26,877 nucleotides of DNA from Methanoregula sp. (lineage in GTDB: Archaea > Halobacteriota > Methanomicrobia > Methanomicrobiales > Methanospirillaceae), in contig DUHF01000056.1 in NCBI GenBank assembly GCA_013331015.1, forward strand, positions 1-26,877, given 5' to 3'. The translations under genes were made by a program, and so were the position numbers. The notes under the pieces are model-generated. The model saw only the letters and a program-made list of their open reading frames with translations, was not told the DNA's origin and did not search any database. Shown here in pieces: positions 15,592-23,277 of this stretch (positions within the stretch are counted from its first letter, which is position 1; every line of letters begins with the position of its first letter).

Positions 15592-16452
15592 TCAGACCAG
15601 CGGATCCGGTTGCTGGCCTGACAGGGAGGGAAGTTTTGTCGGTTTGACCAGGACCGGCTCGTCACCCTGCCGGATGTCCTCAAGGATCAGTTCCTTGCCG
15701 GCCTTTGTCGTCGCAAAGATTGGGATCGCTACGCCGGCCTGGAGAAGCGCCTTCCCGCTGACGGCATCCCGCAGGGTCTTTGAGGCGCAGCTGGTCACCA
15801 GGTCGCAGGAAGCAACAAGGACCCCGGCCTCTTCATTGGAAAGTCCGGTCGTGTGAACCCCGAAGATGAGCGTGGTGGGATGGACGGTCCTGATGGCAGC
15901 GGCATCCCCGGGCAGGGCAACCGTGACGGCGATCTTATGGAACCCCCGCTCCACGGCAAGAGCAACACCGGCCAGCGGGTCCATGGTCGCGTTCTCCGGA
16001 TCCAGGACGATCCCCCCGTTCTCTTCAATACGCCCAATCACTTCCGGGTACGGGCAGGTGGAGACGAGCCCGGACATCCGGCCGCCGATTCCCTGGACGA
16101 GCGCGGGTTTTGTTACCATGACGGTTCCGGCACCATCGCAGGCAAGGACCACGGCATCGATCATTCCTGCGCAAAGGCCGAAGCTCAGGATCTCGGATGC
16201 GCCAAAGCCGACAAATTCACGGGTGTCCAGCACTTCGCGCTTTGGGGTGCACATACCAAATGCCCGGATCCGGTGCTCGATGTTTGCCTTTACGGATTCT
16301 TTGGTGATATCGGGAACCGGGCAGGCAAAGCGTTTTGCCAGCGGGCAGTCCCTGATGACCGCCTCTCCGACTTCTGCCACCTTCCCGTCCCGGATCACGA
16401 TCCGGCACCGGCCAATAGCCTCGATGATGTGCTCGTCGCTGCTCTTTGTCAT
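15592..16452 (-). CDS. methanogenesis marker protein 8 (DUF2099)
   Basis: 286-residue soluble protein matching the methanogenesis marker 8 family. It starts with DEHIIEAIGRCRIVIRDGKV and contains a CPLAKRF segment, IEHRIRAFGMCT, FGASEILSFGLCAGMIDAVV and the GTVMVTKPALVQGIGGRMSG stretch. Late Cys residues in CDLVTSCASK are also in place. The family is confined to methanogens and their relatives and is tied to methanogenesis by phylogenetic profile; its precise reaction is not something I can derive here. The gene is the best single marker that this DNA is from a methanogen. It is divergent from the DUF1624 gene with about 100 bases between them. Confidence 0.9.
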   Translation of the reverse strand: MTKSSDEHIIEAIGRCRIVIRDGKVAEVGEAVIRDCPLAKRFACPVPDITKESVKANIEHRIRAFGMCTPKREVLDTREFVGFGASEILSFGLCAGMIDAVVLACDGAGTVMVTKPALVQGIGGRMSGLVSTCPYPEVIGRIEENGGIVLDPENATMDPLAGVALAVERGFHKIAVTVALPGDAAAIRTVHPTTLIFGVHTTGLSNEEAGVLVASCDLVTSCASKTLRDAVSGKALLQAGVAIPIFATTKAGKELILEDIRQGDEPVLVKPTKLPSLSGQQPDPLV

Positions 16453-16556
16453 AGCTCTTCGTTATGAAAATTTCCTGACAGGTTCTTAAGGATACGCATC
16501 TGCCCCGCGGGACAGGTACCGTTATCCATATCACGCCATGAGGAGCATCCTTGGGT

Positions 16557-17297
16557 ATGAGCTCCGGATCGCGCCTGTGGGAGATCGACTGCGCCCGTGG
16601 CATCGCGATCCTCATGATGATCGTGTACCACACGGTCTTTGACCTCAGTTTCTTTGCGATCTATCCGGTCGACGCAACGACCGGCTTCTGGCGCTATTTT
16701 GCCTATTGCACGGCATCGCTTTTCCTGCTCGTTGTGGGGGTATCGCTCGTGGTGAGCCATGCCCGTGCCGCCACAACCCTTGCCGGTCTCCCGCTTGCAA
16801 AAAAGTTCGTCCTCCGGGGGGCGGGAATCTTCTCACTCGGGCTCCTGGTCACGTTCGCCACCTGGGTGTACCTGCAGCAGGGCTTCGTGGTTTTTGGCAT
16901 CCTCCACCTGATCGGCGTCTCGGTTGCGCTCTCGCCGCTCTTCTTCCGGTTCGGAAGATGGAACCTCGTAATTGGCATCGGGTGCATCGCGGCAGCCCCG
17001 GTGATTACCGGCATGAGCGGCCCGGCATTCCTGCTCCCGCTTGGCATCATGCCTCCCGGCTTTACTTCCGTTGACTACACGCCCCTCTTCCCGTGGCTGG
17101 GGATGGTGCTCATTGGTCTTGGCCTGGGATCGATCCTGTACGCGGGCGGGATCCGGCAGTTCTCCCTATGCCCGCTGCCGGATTTTTTTGTCGTGCCGCT
17201 CACGTTCCTTGGCCGTCACTCGCTTCTCATCTATCTCGCCCACCAGCCACTCATCATCCTGCTGCTTTGGCTCGCGACGGGGACGCCGGTGCTGTGA
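16557..17297 (+). CDS. DUF1624 / heparan-alpha-glucosaminide N-acetyltransferase-like membrane protein
   Basis: 246 residues with about seven or eight membrane spans. The opening EIDCARGIAILMMIVYHTVF is the signature of the DUF1624 acyltransferase group, with the His of YHTVFDL as the likely catalytic residue. The C-terminal LGRHSLLIYLAHQPLII segment is also typical. Such proteins transfer acyl groups across the membrane, often onto cell-surface sugars; the substrate here is unknown. AGGAG lies at 16541-16545. ATG 16557 is preferred, but TTG 16551 is five bases from that site and could be the real start. Confidence 0.85.
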   Translation: MSSGSRLWEIDCARGIAILMMIVYHTVFDLSFFAIYPVDATTGFWRYFAYCTASLFLLVVGVSLVVSHARAATTLAGLPLAKKFVLRGAGIFSLGLLVTFATWVYLQQGFVVFGILHLIGVSVALSPLFFRFGRWNLVIGIGCIAAAPVITGMSGPAFLLPLGIMPPGFTSVDYTPLFPWLGMVLIGLGLGSILYAGGIRQFSLCPLPDFFVVPLTFLGRHSLLIYLAHQPLIILLLWLATGTPVL

Positions 17298-17371
17298 ACC
17301 GTCACCTCTGTGCGCGGTGAATGGATCTGCACATTCTTATTTCCCGGAACGCATACTCGTATATACGTCCC

Positions 17372-18208
17372 ATGTCCCCCTCCCGTACCCTCATCGTCTG
17401 TATAATCCTTGCCCTTGCACTCCTTGGCGCCGGCTGCACCAGCTTCCCTGCTGATGAAGCAAACGACACCCGAAGTTCGAATGAGGATGTGCAGGTTCCG
17501 GCAAGCTACCGGGTCACGCTTGCCCAGCCGGATGCCCGGGCGGATTTCATCCGTATGGACTCGGACGTGTATAATGCTGGCGAGGTGGTGGAGTTTGTTG
17601 TCACCAACAACGGACTCCTGCCACTCTCCTGCACCCGTACCCCTCCGGATTTCCGGGTTATCTTCCAGACCGGCAGCGGCCGGTGGGCAACAAAGATGGG
17701 GCCGGATTACCCGGCAGCCGGCAATGTCTCGTATCTCCAGAACGGTGAATCAACGCAGGTGTACCGGTTCATCTCGACTGGCTGGGAAGCCGGCCGGTAC
17801 CGCATCGTCTCGGACTGCGGGCCCGAGCGCGAGTTTTTGATCCGGGTCCTGCCAACCCCGGCCCCGACCCCCACCCCCTGCCCGGTGGTAGATGTTACCG
17901 ACTCCGGCCCCTGGATCCGGATCGATCCTATTGGCGATCAGCAGGCTGCCCGCCCGTTCACGATCACCGGGACCACCAACCTCCCTGTCGGGCAGGAACT
18001 CCGGTACACCATCTTCTCGGTACTTGAGAGCGACAAGGCATCCTCGCTGGATCCCCGGGGATCTTTTACCACCCTGGTTGAGGAAGGATCGTGCGGCACC
18101 AACTCGTGGAGGGCGATGGGCGAGATCCAGGCAACGGGGGAGTTCTTCGTCGGGATATCGGATGCTGACCGGAAGGCAACGGCGATAAAACGCTTCACGG
18201 TCTATTAA
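17372..18208 (+). CDS. lipoprotein with C-terminal FTITGTTNLPVG-type domain
   Basis: 278 residues from ATG 17372. The signal sequence ends in LLGAGC (Cys22), a lipobox. After a short linker, residues about 45-175 form an Ig-like, beta-rich domain with a VVEFVVTNNG strand and a VYRFISTGWEAGRYRI strand. A Pro/Thr spacer (PTPAPTPTPCP) leads to a second domain beginning GPWIRIDPIGDQ, followed by FTITGTTNLPVGQEL. I associate that sequence with surface proteins of Methanomicrobiales. An ATG at 17321 would put 17 residues before the signal peptide and is less likely. Probably anchored outside the cell membrane; role unknown. Confidence 0.8.
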   Translation: MSPSRTLIVCIILALALLGAGCTSFPADEANDTRSSNEDVQVPASYRVTLAQPDARADFIRMDSDVYNAGEVVEFVVTNNGLLPLSCTRTPPDFRVIFQTGSGRWATKMGPDYPAAGNVSYLQNGESTQVYRFISTGWEAGRYRIVSDCGPEREFLIRVLPTPAPTPTPCPVVDVTDSGPWIRIDPIGDQQAARPFTITGTTNLPVGQELRYTIFSVLESDKASSLDPRGSFTTLVEEGSCGTNSWRAMGEIQATGEFFVGISDADRKATAIKRFTVY

Positions 18209-18368
18209 TCAGACTATTTTGCCGGTCCGTGGCAGAATGAGACCCGAACCGGAAAATAAACGGCAGTGCCTTCAACAGTTTTTGGATCCGGTGAATATCC
18301 GTCACTAACTCCCGTTCTCCGGAGCACTTATTTGCCGGAAAAGACCCTTGTTGTACGAGAGCAGCTCC

Positions 18369-19067
18369 ATGATCCTCCCCATCTTTACGCTCACGCTGGA
18401 ACCGGAAAATCCGCTCCGGTTCATTCTTCCCGATTTCCGATCGGCACTCACCCGCCAGCTGGCAAAATTTCCGGCAACTGCGCTTCCTATAGGTTCTGCT
18501 GAACACAGTATCCACCGGTACCCGGCGCTCCAGTGCAAGCAGGTGAAAGGCGAGCTGATGGTGATCGGGATCTGCCAGGGAGCGGGTTTTCTCTGGCAGG
18601 TCACGAGCGGAAATTCCCAGCTTGAGGCAGGCGACATACCGTGCACCATCACCTCGCGCGACCCGGAGATACAGCACGAGGTGTTCGGAATCGATGGCAG
18701 GATGCACGAGTACGAGTTCCTGACCCCGTGGCTGGCCTTAAACCAGCAGTATGCAAAAAAGTTCTATGACCTGAGCGGCAAACCCGCGCGGGACGCGTTC
18801 ATGCAGGACCTGCTTATCCGCCATCTCACCACGCTTGCAAAGTCCTTAGACTATACGCTGCCTGAACCGATCACCTGCATGGCGAAGGTGAAGTTTTTGC
18901 GCGAGCGGATCGACCGCGAGAACGTGATCGTGTTTTTGGGAAAATTCAAAACCAACCTCTGCATCCCGGACTATCTCGGCATCGGGCAGTCGGTCTCGCA
19001 GGGATACGGGACCGTTCGTGCGATTCCAAATGCTCTTGAGGGTACTGACGGTATCGGGCCGGAATAA
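18369..19067 (+). CDS. orphan Cas6b-like RAMP-fold endoribonuclease
   Basis: 232 residues from ATG 18369 (TTG 18348 is possible). The N-terminal half ends in HSIHRYPALQCKQVKGELMV, and the middle has EYEFLTPWLALNQQYAKKF. The C-terminus has the Gly-rich loop GIGQSVSQGYGTVR (about 204-217), characteristic of RAMP-fold Cas6 proteins. His46 and His49 lie where Cas6b has its catalytic His pair, though their equivalence is a guess. Cas6 cuts CRISPR precursor RNA. No array or other cas gene is adjacent; the nearest is the cas1 remnant 10 kb away. It may serve a CRISPR locus elsewhere or have another RNA substrate. GC content is like the core genome. Confidence 0.7.
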   Translation: MILPIFTLTLEPENPLRFILPDFRSALTRQLAKFPATALPIGSAEHSIHRYPALQCKQVKGELMVIGICQGAGFLWQVTSGNSQLEAGDIPCTITSRDPEIQHEVFGIDGRMHEYEFLTPWLALNQQYAKKFYDLSGKPARDAFMQDLLIRHLTTLAKSLDYTLPEPITCMAKVKFLRERIDRENVIVFLGKFKTNLCIPDYLGIGQSVSQGYGTVRAIPNALEGTDGIGPE

Positions 19068-19082
19068 TTTTTTGGTTTTTTT
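19068..19082 (+). terminator. double T-run terminator after the cas6-like gene
   Basis: Six T directly follow the stop codon, then GG and seven more T. Such T tracts are sufficient for termination in archaea. Another seven-T run follows at about 19111-19117. Confidence 0.55.
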
Positions 19083-19145
19083 AGGTAATCCCTCAATCAT
19101 AAGCTCCATCTTTTTTTGCCCGGGCAGCCAAAAGTACCTCTGCGT

Positions 19146-19631
19146 ATGATCACTCTCCGCCTGCTCCGGGATTCTGACATCCCCGTTATCAAATCCTGGC
19201 CGGAATACTCCGGAGAGTTTGCCGATCTCGACTATTGCCTGCGGGACGGGGGCTGGATTGACGAATACCGGAAAAAACCCCGCACCACCGTTCTTGTCGC
19301 AATGGATCAGGGTGAAATTGCAGGTTTCTCCCTCCTTTCCGGCAACGGACGGGGGAGCGCGGAGTTACGGATTGCACTCCACCCAACCCGGATCGGCAAT
19401 GGTGCGGGAAGGGTGGTTCTCGGGCGCACGCTTGAGTACTGCTTTGCCGATATGACCATGCGATCCGTATGGCTGATCGTGCGGAAGAACAATCTCCGGG
19501 CGCAGGCATTGTATGCCGCGGGCAGGTTCCATCCAACGGGTGAATGTACCGAAGAGGTTTTGGGAAAACCGGTGGAGTTCTTCAAAATGGAGATCGACCG
19601 GCGGACATTTTTCCTTGGGGGCAGGATATGA
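19146..19631 (+). CDS. GNAT-family N-acetyltransferase
   Basis: 161 residues with the GNAT order: an opening ITLRLLRDSDIPVIKSW strand-helix, a central VLVAMDQGEIAGFSLL beta pair, the acetyl-CoA loop region IALHPTRIGNGAGRVVLG (motif A, about 85-102), and a later SVWLIVRKNNLRAQALYAAG helix typical of the C-terminal half. It transfers an acetyl group from acetyl-CoA to an amine; the substrate cannot be told. ATG 19146 begins the domain. Its stop overlaps the start of the isochorismatase-family gene (ATGA), so the two are coupled and may act on related small molecules. Confidence 0.85.
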   Translation: MITLRLLRDSDIPVIKSWPEYSGEFADLDYCLRDGGWIDEYRKKPRTTVLVAMDQGEIAGFSLLSGNGRGSAELRIALHPTRIGNGAGRVVLGRTLEYCFADMTMRSVWLIVRKNNLRAQALYAAGRFHPTGECTEEVLGKPVEFFKMEIDRRTFFLGGRI

Positions 19632-20173
19632 AACAGGCATTACTGGTCATCGATGTGCAGAACGAGTACTTCACCGGAGCCCTTCCGGTGACGTACCCGC
19701 AGGGGAGTCTTGAAAATATCATCACCGCCATGGACCATGCGAGGACTTCAGGTATCCCGGTTGCCGTGATCCGGCATACGAATCCTGCGCCCGATGCGCC
19801 GGCTTTTAAAAAAGGCACCCCCGGCTGGGAGCTGCATGACGAGATCCGGCAACGGCATGCGGATATCATTATCGACAAGAACCTGCCCGGCAGTTTCACC
19901 GGTACTCCCCTTGCGGACTGGCTGAAGGATAATGGGATAACCCGCATCGCCATTTCGGGATACATGACCCAGATGTGCTGCGACACCACCGCACGGCAGG
20001 CCTTCCACCGGGGATATGCGGTCAGTTTCCTCTCGGATGCCACCGGCACGCTCACGGTTACCAATGCTGCGGGGTCCATCAGCGATGCCGATCTCCACCG
20101 GGCAGTTCTCGTCACCCAGCAGATGCGTTTCTCCCACGTGATGACGACCAGCGAGTGGATCCGTACTCCCTGA
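19628..20173 (+). CDS. isochorismatase-family cysteine hydrolase
   Basis: 181 residues with the family's catalytic triad in order: D9 in ALLVIDVQN, K84 in IIIDKNLPGSF, and C117 (or adjacent C118) in YMTQMCCDTTARQAF. The group includes isochorismatases, nicotinamidases and amide hydrolases, so the substrate is open; the nicotinamidase metal-site pattern is not evident. Length is normal. Translation is coupled to the GNAT gene through a four-base overlap. The stop leaves about 80 bases before the next gene. Confidence 0.88.
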   Translation: MKQALLVIDVQNEYFTGALPVTYPQGSLENIITAMDHARTSGIPVAVIRHTNPAPDAPAFKKGTPGWELHDEIRQRHADIIIDKNLPGSFTGTPLADWLKDNGITRIAISGYMTQMCCDTTARQAFHRGYAVSFLSDATGTLTVTNAAGSISDADLHRAVLVTQQMRFSHVMTTSEWIRTP

Positions 20174-20214
20174 ACATCCTGCCGTATCTCCTTCCAGCGC
20201 AATCCCGATATGGG

Positions 20215-20248
20215 AGGAGATCTCAAAATAGGGTAAAAGAGATCTCCT
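20215..20248. promoter_or_regulatory. paired palindrome upstream of the EamA transporter gene
   Basis: AGGAGATCTC (20215-20224) is perfectly inverted in GAGATCTCCT (20239-20248) around a 14-base spacer. Each arm contains the self-palindrome GAGATCTC, and the two centres are 22 bases apart, two helical turns. It ends three bases before the ATG. It could be a double operator for a dimeric regulator, or an RNA hairpin that hides the start region. Confidence 0.5.
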
Positions 20249-20251
20249 GCC

Positions 20252-21172
20252 ATGTTCTGGGCTGTCCTTGCCGGTATCGCGGCGTGTACCAATGCTGCCT
20301 ACTTTATTGCAAACAGGAACTTTCTCAAACGGCTGGATCCCAACCTTCTCGCATCAGCCGGGTTTCTCTGTACGTCATTCTTCCTGCTTGCAATCGCAAT
20401 CATTCACGGAATTCCGGCTCTCGGCCCTCAGTTTCTTCTGGCGGTTGCCATAACAACGGTTCTCAATATCATTGCAACAACCCTCACCTTCCGGGCGCTC
20501 GTATCATCGGACATCTCGCTTACCATCCCCATGCTCTCCTTCACCCCGCTCTTCCTTGTCGGCACCGCAGCCCTCCTGCTCGGGGAGATACCCTCCGTAA
20601 CCGGCATCCTTGGGATCGTCATCGTGGTTTGTGGCTCCAATCTCCTCAACACGGCAGAAGGGCATACCCGGATCCTGGATCCGTTCCGGGACATGATCCG
20701 GAATCCCGGTATCATGGCGATGCTGGTGGTTGCTTTCCTGTACTCCGTTGCCATCAACTTCGACAAGATGGTGGTGTTGAACTCCGACGTGTTCTTTGGT
20801 TCGGGCATTGTTTTTCTGGGGCTTGGAACCTCGTTTGGCCTCATTGCCACGCTCGGGCAACGCGGACACCTTCCCCCGGCATTCCTGCCCCCCCGCCCCC
20901 TGGCTCCTGTCAGCGCACCTGCTCTGTCATCAGGGAAGTATCTCGCAGTGGCAGGAATCCTGACCGGCATCCTCATCACGATTGAAGCGGTGGCCATCAA
21001 CACGGCCTACCTTCTCGCGATCGTGCCCTACGTGATCGCGATCAAACGGATGAGCATCATCCTGGTGGTTCTCTACGGGACCCTCATCTTCCGCGAGAAC
21101 GATATCTGCCGCCGGCTGGCAGGCGCCGGGCTTATGGTGGCAGGAGCGGTCCTGATCCTCGCGTTCCCGTGA
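20252..21172 (+). CDS. EamA/DMT-family transporter
   Basis: 306 residues with about ten membrane spans in two repeats, as in the drug/metabolite transporter superfamily. The first half ends with an LLLGEIPSVTGILGIVIVVCG block and the second with a YGTLIFRENDICRRLAGAGLMVAGAVL block, the classic position of the EamA repeat (Gly/Glu-containing penultimate helix). Such proteins move small metabolites across the cytoplasmic membrane; the substrate is unknown. A paired GAGATCTC palindrome lies immediately upstream and may control it. Its stop is six bases from the end of the convergent adenine deaminase gene. Confidence 0.88.
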   Translation: MFWAVLAGIAACTNAAYFIANRNFLKRLDPNLLASAGFLCTSFFLLAIAIIHGIPALGPQFLLAVAITTVLNIIATTLTFRALVSSDISLTIPMLSFTPLFLVGTAALLLGEIPSVTGILGIVIVVCGSNLLNTAEGHTRILDPFRDMIRNPGIMAMLVVAFLYSVAINFDKMVVLNSDVFFGSGIVFLGLGTSFGLIATLGQRGHLPPAFLPPRPLAPVSAPALSSGKYLAVAGILTGILITIEAVAINTAYLLAIVPYVIAIKRMSIILVVLYGTLIFRENDICRRLAGAGLMVAGAVLILAFP

Positions 21173-21178
21173 CCGTAT

Positions 21179-22843
21179 TCAGGGTTGGATGAACAGCGGT
21201 ACGTCCCGGAATTCCGCGCAGTCAAAGACGCCCCGGTCCGTGATCCGCAGGGCGGGGATGACGGTCAGCGAGAGGAACGAGAGGTACATGAACGGGTCAT
21301 CGATACCGCCGATCTTCCGGGTTATGGCCTGCAGGTCAAGCAGCCGGCCGACCACCTCCTCGTACGGCAGGGATGACATCAGCCCGCCGCAGTCAAGGGG
21401 CAGGCTTTTTTGTTCCGTTCCACAGACTGCTGCCATCCCCCCCTGCATCCGGATCACTTCCCCAACTGCCCGGAGGATGGACTCGTCATCGGTACCGGTT
21501 GCGACAAGGTTGTGGGCGTCGTGGGCGATGCTGGATGCGATCGCCCCGTTTCCAAAACCAAAACCGTGGACCAGTCCCACGCCCCGGGTGCCGCGGCCGT
21601 ACCGGTTGCAGACAACCACCTTGAGGATGTCTTCATCCGGCCGGGAAGAGCCGGTCCACTCTTTTTGGAGCGCTTCGGTCACGATCTGGTGCGGGACAAG
21701 GCCGATGACGCGGGCAGTGCCGGTGCCGTCAATGCGGAGGTCGCCTGCGGAGGGAACCAGGCACCGGAACGAGACCGGAAGGGTAGCCGGACGGGCCGGG
21801 CTTCTCGGGGCGATCTCCTTTCCGGCCACATAGACCCGTTCAACCGCAAACCGTACCGGGTCCGAGACGATGCAGAAGTCTGCCCGCCGGCCGGGCACGA
21901 GTGCGCCCCGGTCCGTGAGCCCGAACCGGTCCGCTGCAGAGAGGGTTGCCATGCGGAGGGCAAGTACGGGGGGGATGCCACAGGCAACGGCGCGGCGGAT
22001 GCAGCGGTCGATGTGGCCGTCGTTCATCAGCAGGTCGGCGTGGCAGTCGTCTGTGGCAAAGCAGCAGCGCGACACCGTCAGCGGGGTCACCAGCGGTGCA
22101 AGTGCCTCGATATTCTTCTCGGTCGAGCCCTCGCGGAGGTAAATATACATCCCTTTTTTGAGCTTCTCTTCGGCTTCGGCAAGGTTCGTGCACTCGTGAT
22201 CGCTCTGGAGCCCGGCAAGGATGTACGCGTTGAGGTCATTTCCGGTGAGGAATGGTGCATGCCCGTCCCGGACCGGGCAGAGCGCGATCTTTTTCATAAC
22301 CCCCGGATCCCCGGAAAGGACCCCGGGGAAATTCATCATCTCCCCAAGACCAAGGATGCCATCGCGGCCGGAAAAACCGGCTAGCTCATCTGCGTCCAGT
22401 GTTGCCCCGCCAACATCTGCCGGGGTTGCCGGGACGCAGGACGGGAGCATGTACAAGATATCGATTGCCGCACCTTTCCGCTCCGCGAGCATGAACTCCA
22501 TTCCGGCTGTGCCGGCAACATTGGCGATCTCGTGCGGGTCGGCAATCACGGTGGTTGTACCGTGCCTGGCAACGAGCCGTGCATACTCTTTTGGCGTGAG
22601 GAGCGAACTCTCGATATGCAGATGGGAATCGATGAGACCGGGCACCAGATATTTTCCGCAGATGTCCTCTTCAATCGATCCGGAATAGTTACCGGTACCA
22701 AGAACAATACCGTCTTTTATCGCCAGGTTGCCGGTGATCCACGAGCAGGTGAACGGGTTGAAGATGGTCGCGTTCTTCAATACCAGGTCGGCCGGGACTA
22801 TGCCCCGCGCAGCCGGAATCAGGGTCGTCAGGTAAGGTTCCAT
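21179..22843 (-). CDS. ade: adenine deaminase
   Basis: 554 residues, full length for the Ade/AdeC amidohydrolase family. The metal-binding HxH is in GLIDSHLHIESSLL (about 65-78). It is followed by TTVIADPHEIANVAGTAG, a CFATDDCHADLLMNDGHIDR block with the late metal ligands, and VHGFGFGNGAIASSIAHDAHN in the C-terminal half. It deaminates adenine to hypoxanthine and ammonia in purine salvage. The ATG at 22843 lies six bases after the stop of the upstream lipoprotein gene, and its ribosome-binding region overlaps that stop, so the two are probably co-transcribed. No riboswitch was seen upstream. Confidence 0.95.
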   Translation of the reverse strand: MEPYLTTLIPAARGIVPADLVLKNATIFNPFTCSWITGNLAIKDGIVLGTGNYSGSIEEDICGKYLVPGLIDSHLHIESSLLTPKEYARLVARHGTTTVIADPHEIANVAGTAGMEFMLAERKGAAIDILYMLPSCVPATPADVGGATLDADELAGFSGRDGILGLGEMMNFPGVLSGDPGVMKKIALCPVRDGHAPFLTGNDLNAYILAGLQSDHECTNLAEAEEKLKKGMYIYLREGSTEKNIEALAPLVTPLTVSRCCFATDDCHADLLMNDGHIDRCIRRAVACGIPPVLALRMATLSAADRFGLTDRGALVPGRRADFCIVSDPVRFAVERVYVAGKEIAPRSPARPATLPVSFRCLVPSAGDLRIDGTGTARVIGLVPHQIVTEALQKEWTGSSRPDEDILKVVVCNRYGRGTRGVGLVHGFGFGNGAIASSIAHDAHNLVATGTDDESILRAVGEVIRMQGGMAAVCGTEQKSLPLDCGGLMSSLPYEEVVGRLLDLQAITRKIGGIDDPFMYLSFLSLTVIPALRITDRGVFDCAEFRDVPLFIQP

Positions 22844-22849
22844 AAGTAC

Positions 22850-23206
22850 TCACACCACGATGTCCCGGATCGTTGCCGTCTGGCGATCGCCGGGAGTCAG
22901 GATATAGACATAGAGTTTGTAGGTGCCCAAAGGAAGGGAAAGGGGGACTAAAACTTCGTTTGCTCCCTGCCTGAGCGTGACCGGTACCTGCCTGAAGGTT
23001 ATCTCCTGCTGGTGGAGATCGCGGATCTCGTACACGGTGACCTGCACAAACGCATCGGTGGGCTCTCCGCTGCAGGTGACAGGAACAAGGAGTGTACCGT
23101 TTGTGTACGTTACATCCCCGATTGCCGTTGAGGTGCAGCCTGCGCCAAGCAGGAGAAGGATGATCAGTACACCATAAAAGCAGGGAGTGCGGTACCGTGC
23201 AGACAT
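22850..23206 (-). CDS. small lipoprotein of unknown function
   Basis: 118 residues. A signal sequence with a hydrophobic core (YGVLIILLLLGAGC) ends at Cys24 in an LGAGC lipobox, so the mature protein should be lipid-anchored outside the membrane. The remaining about 95 residues form one beta-rich, Ig-like unit (strands such as VQVTVYEIRD and YKLYVYIL). No catalytic motif. It immediately precedes ade on the same strand, though a functional link to purine salvage is not obvious. Confidence 0.8.
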   Translation of the reverse strand: MSARYRTPCFYGVLIILLLLGAGCTSTAIGDVTYTNGTLLVPVTCSGEPTDAFVQVTVYEIRDLHQQEITFRQVPVTLRQGANEVLVPLSLPLGTYKLYVYILTPGDRQTATIRDIVV

Positions 23207-23230
23207 AAAGAAATGATTCGGTTACAAGAT

Positions 23231-23270
23231 AAAAAAAGGTGATACATCCCTCCTGGAAAGGGAGGTGTTA
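23231..23270 (-). terminator. hairpin plus poly-T after the chemoreceptor gene
   Basis: Just past the receptor stop on the minus strand, CCTCC/GGAGG arms (about 23249-23265) form a small stem, followed by seven T (23231-23237 read on the minus strand). It separates the receptor from the lipoprotein-ade unit. Confidence 0.5.
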
Positions 23271-23277
23271 ATGCCGG

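Noticed and set aside
21410..22384. 324-residue frame on the plus strand
   Set aside because: It is antisense to adenine deaminase and is a by-product of high GC content.
22844..23206. purine riboswitch upstream of adenine deaminase
   Set aside because: The space upstream is occupied by a lipoprotein gene only six bases away, leaving no room for an aptamer.
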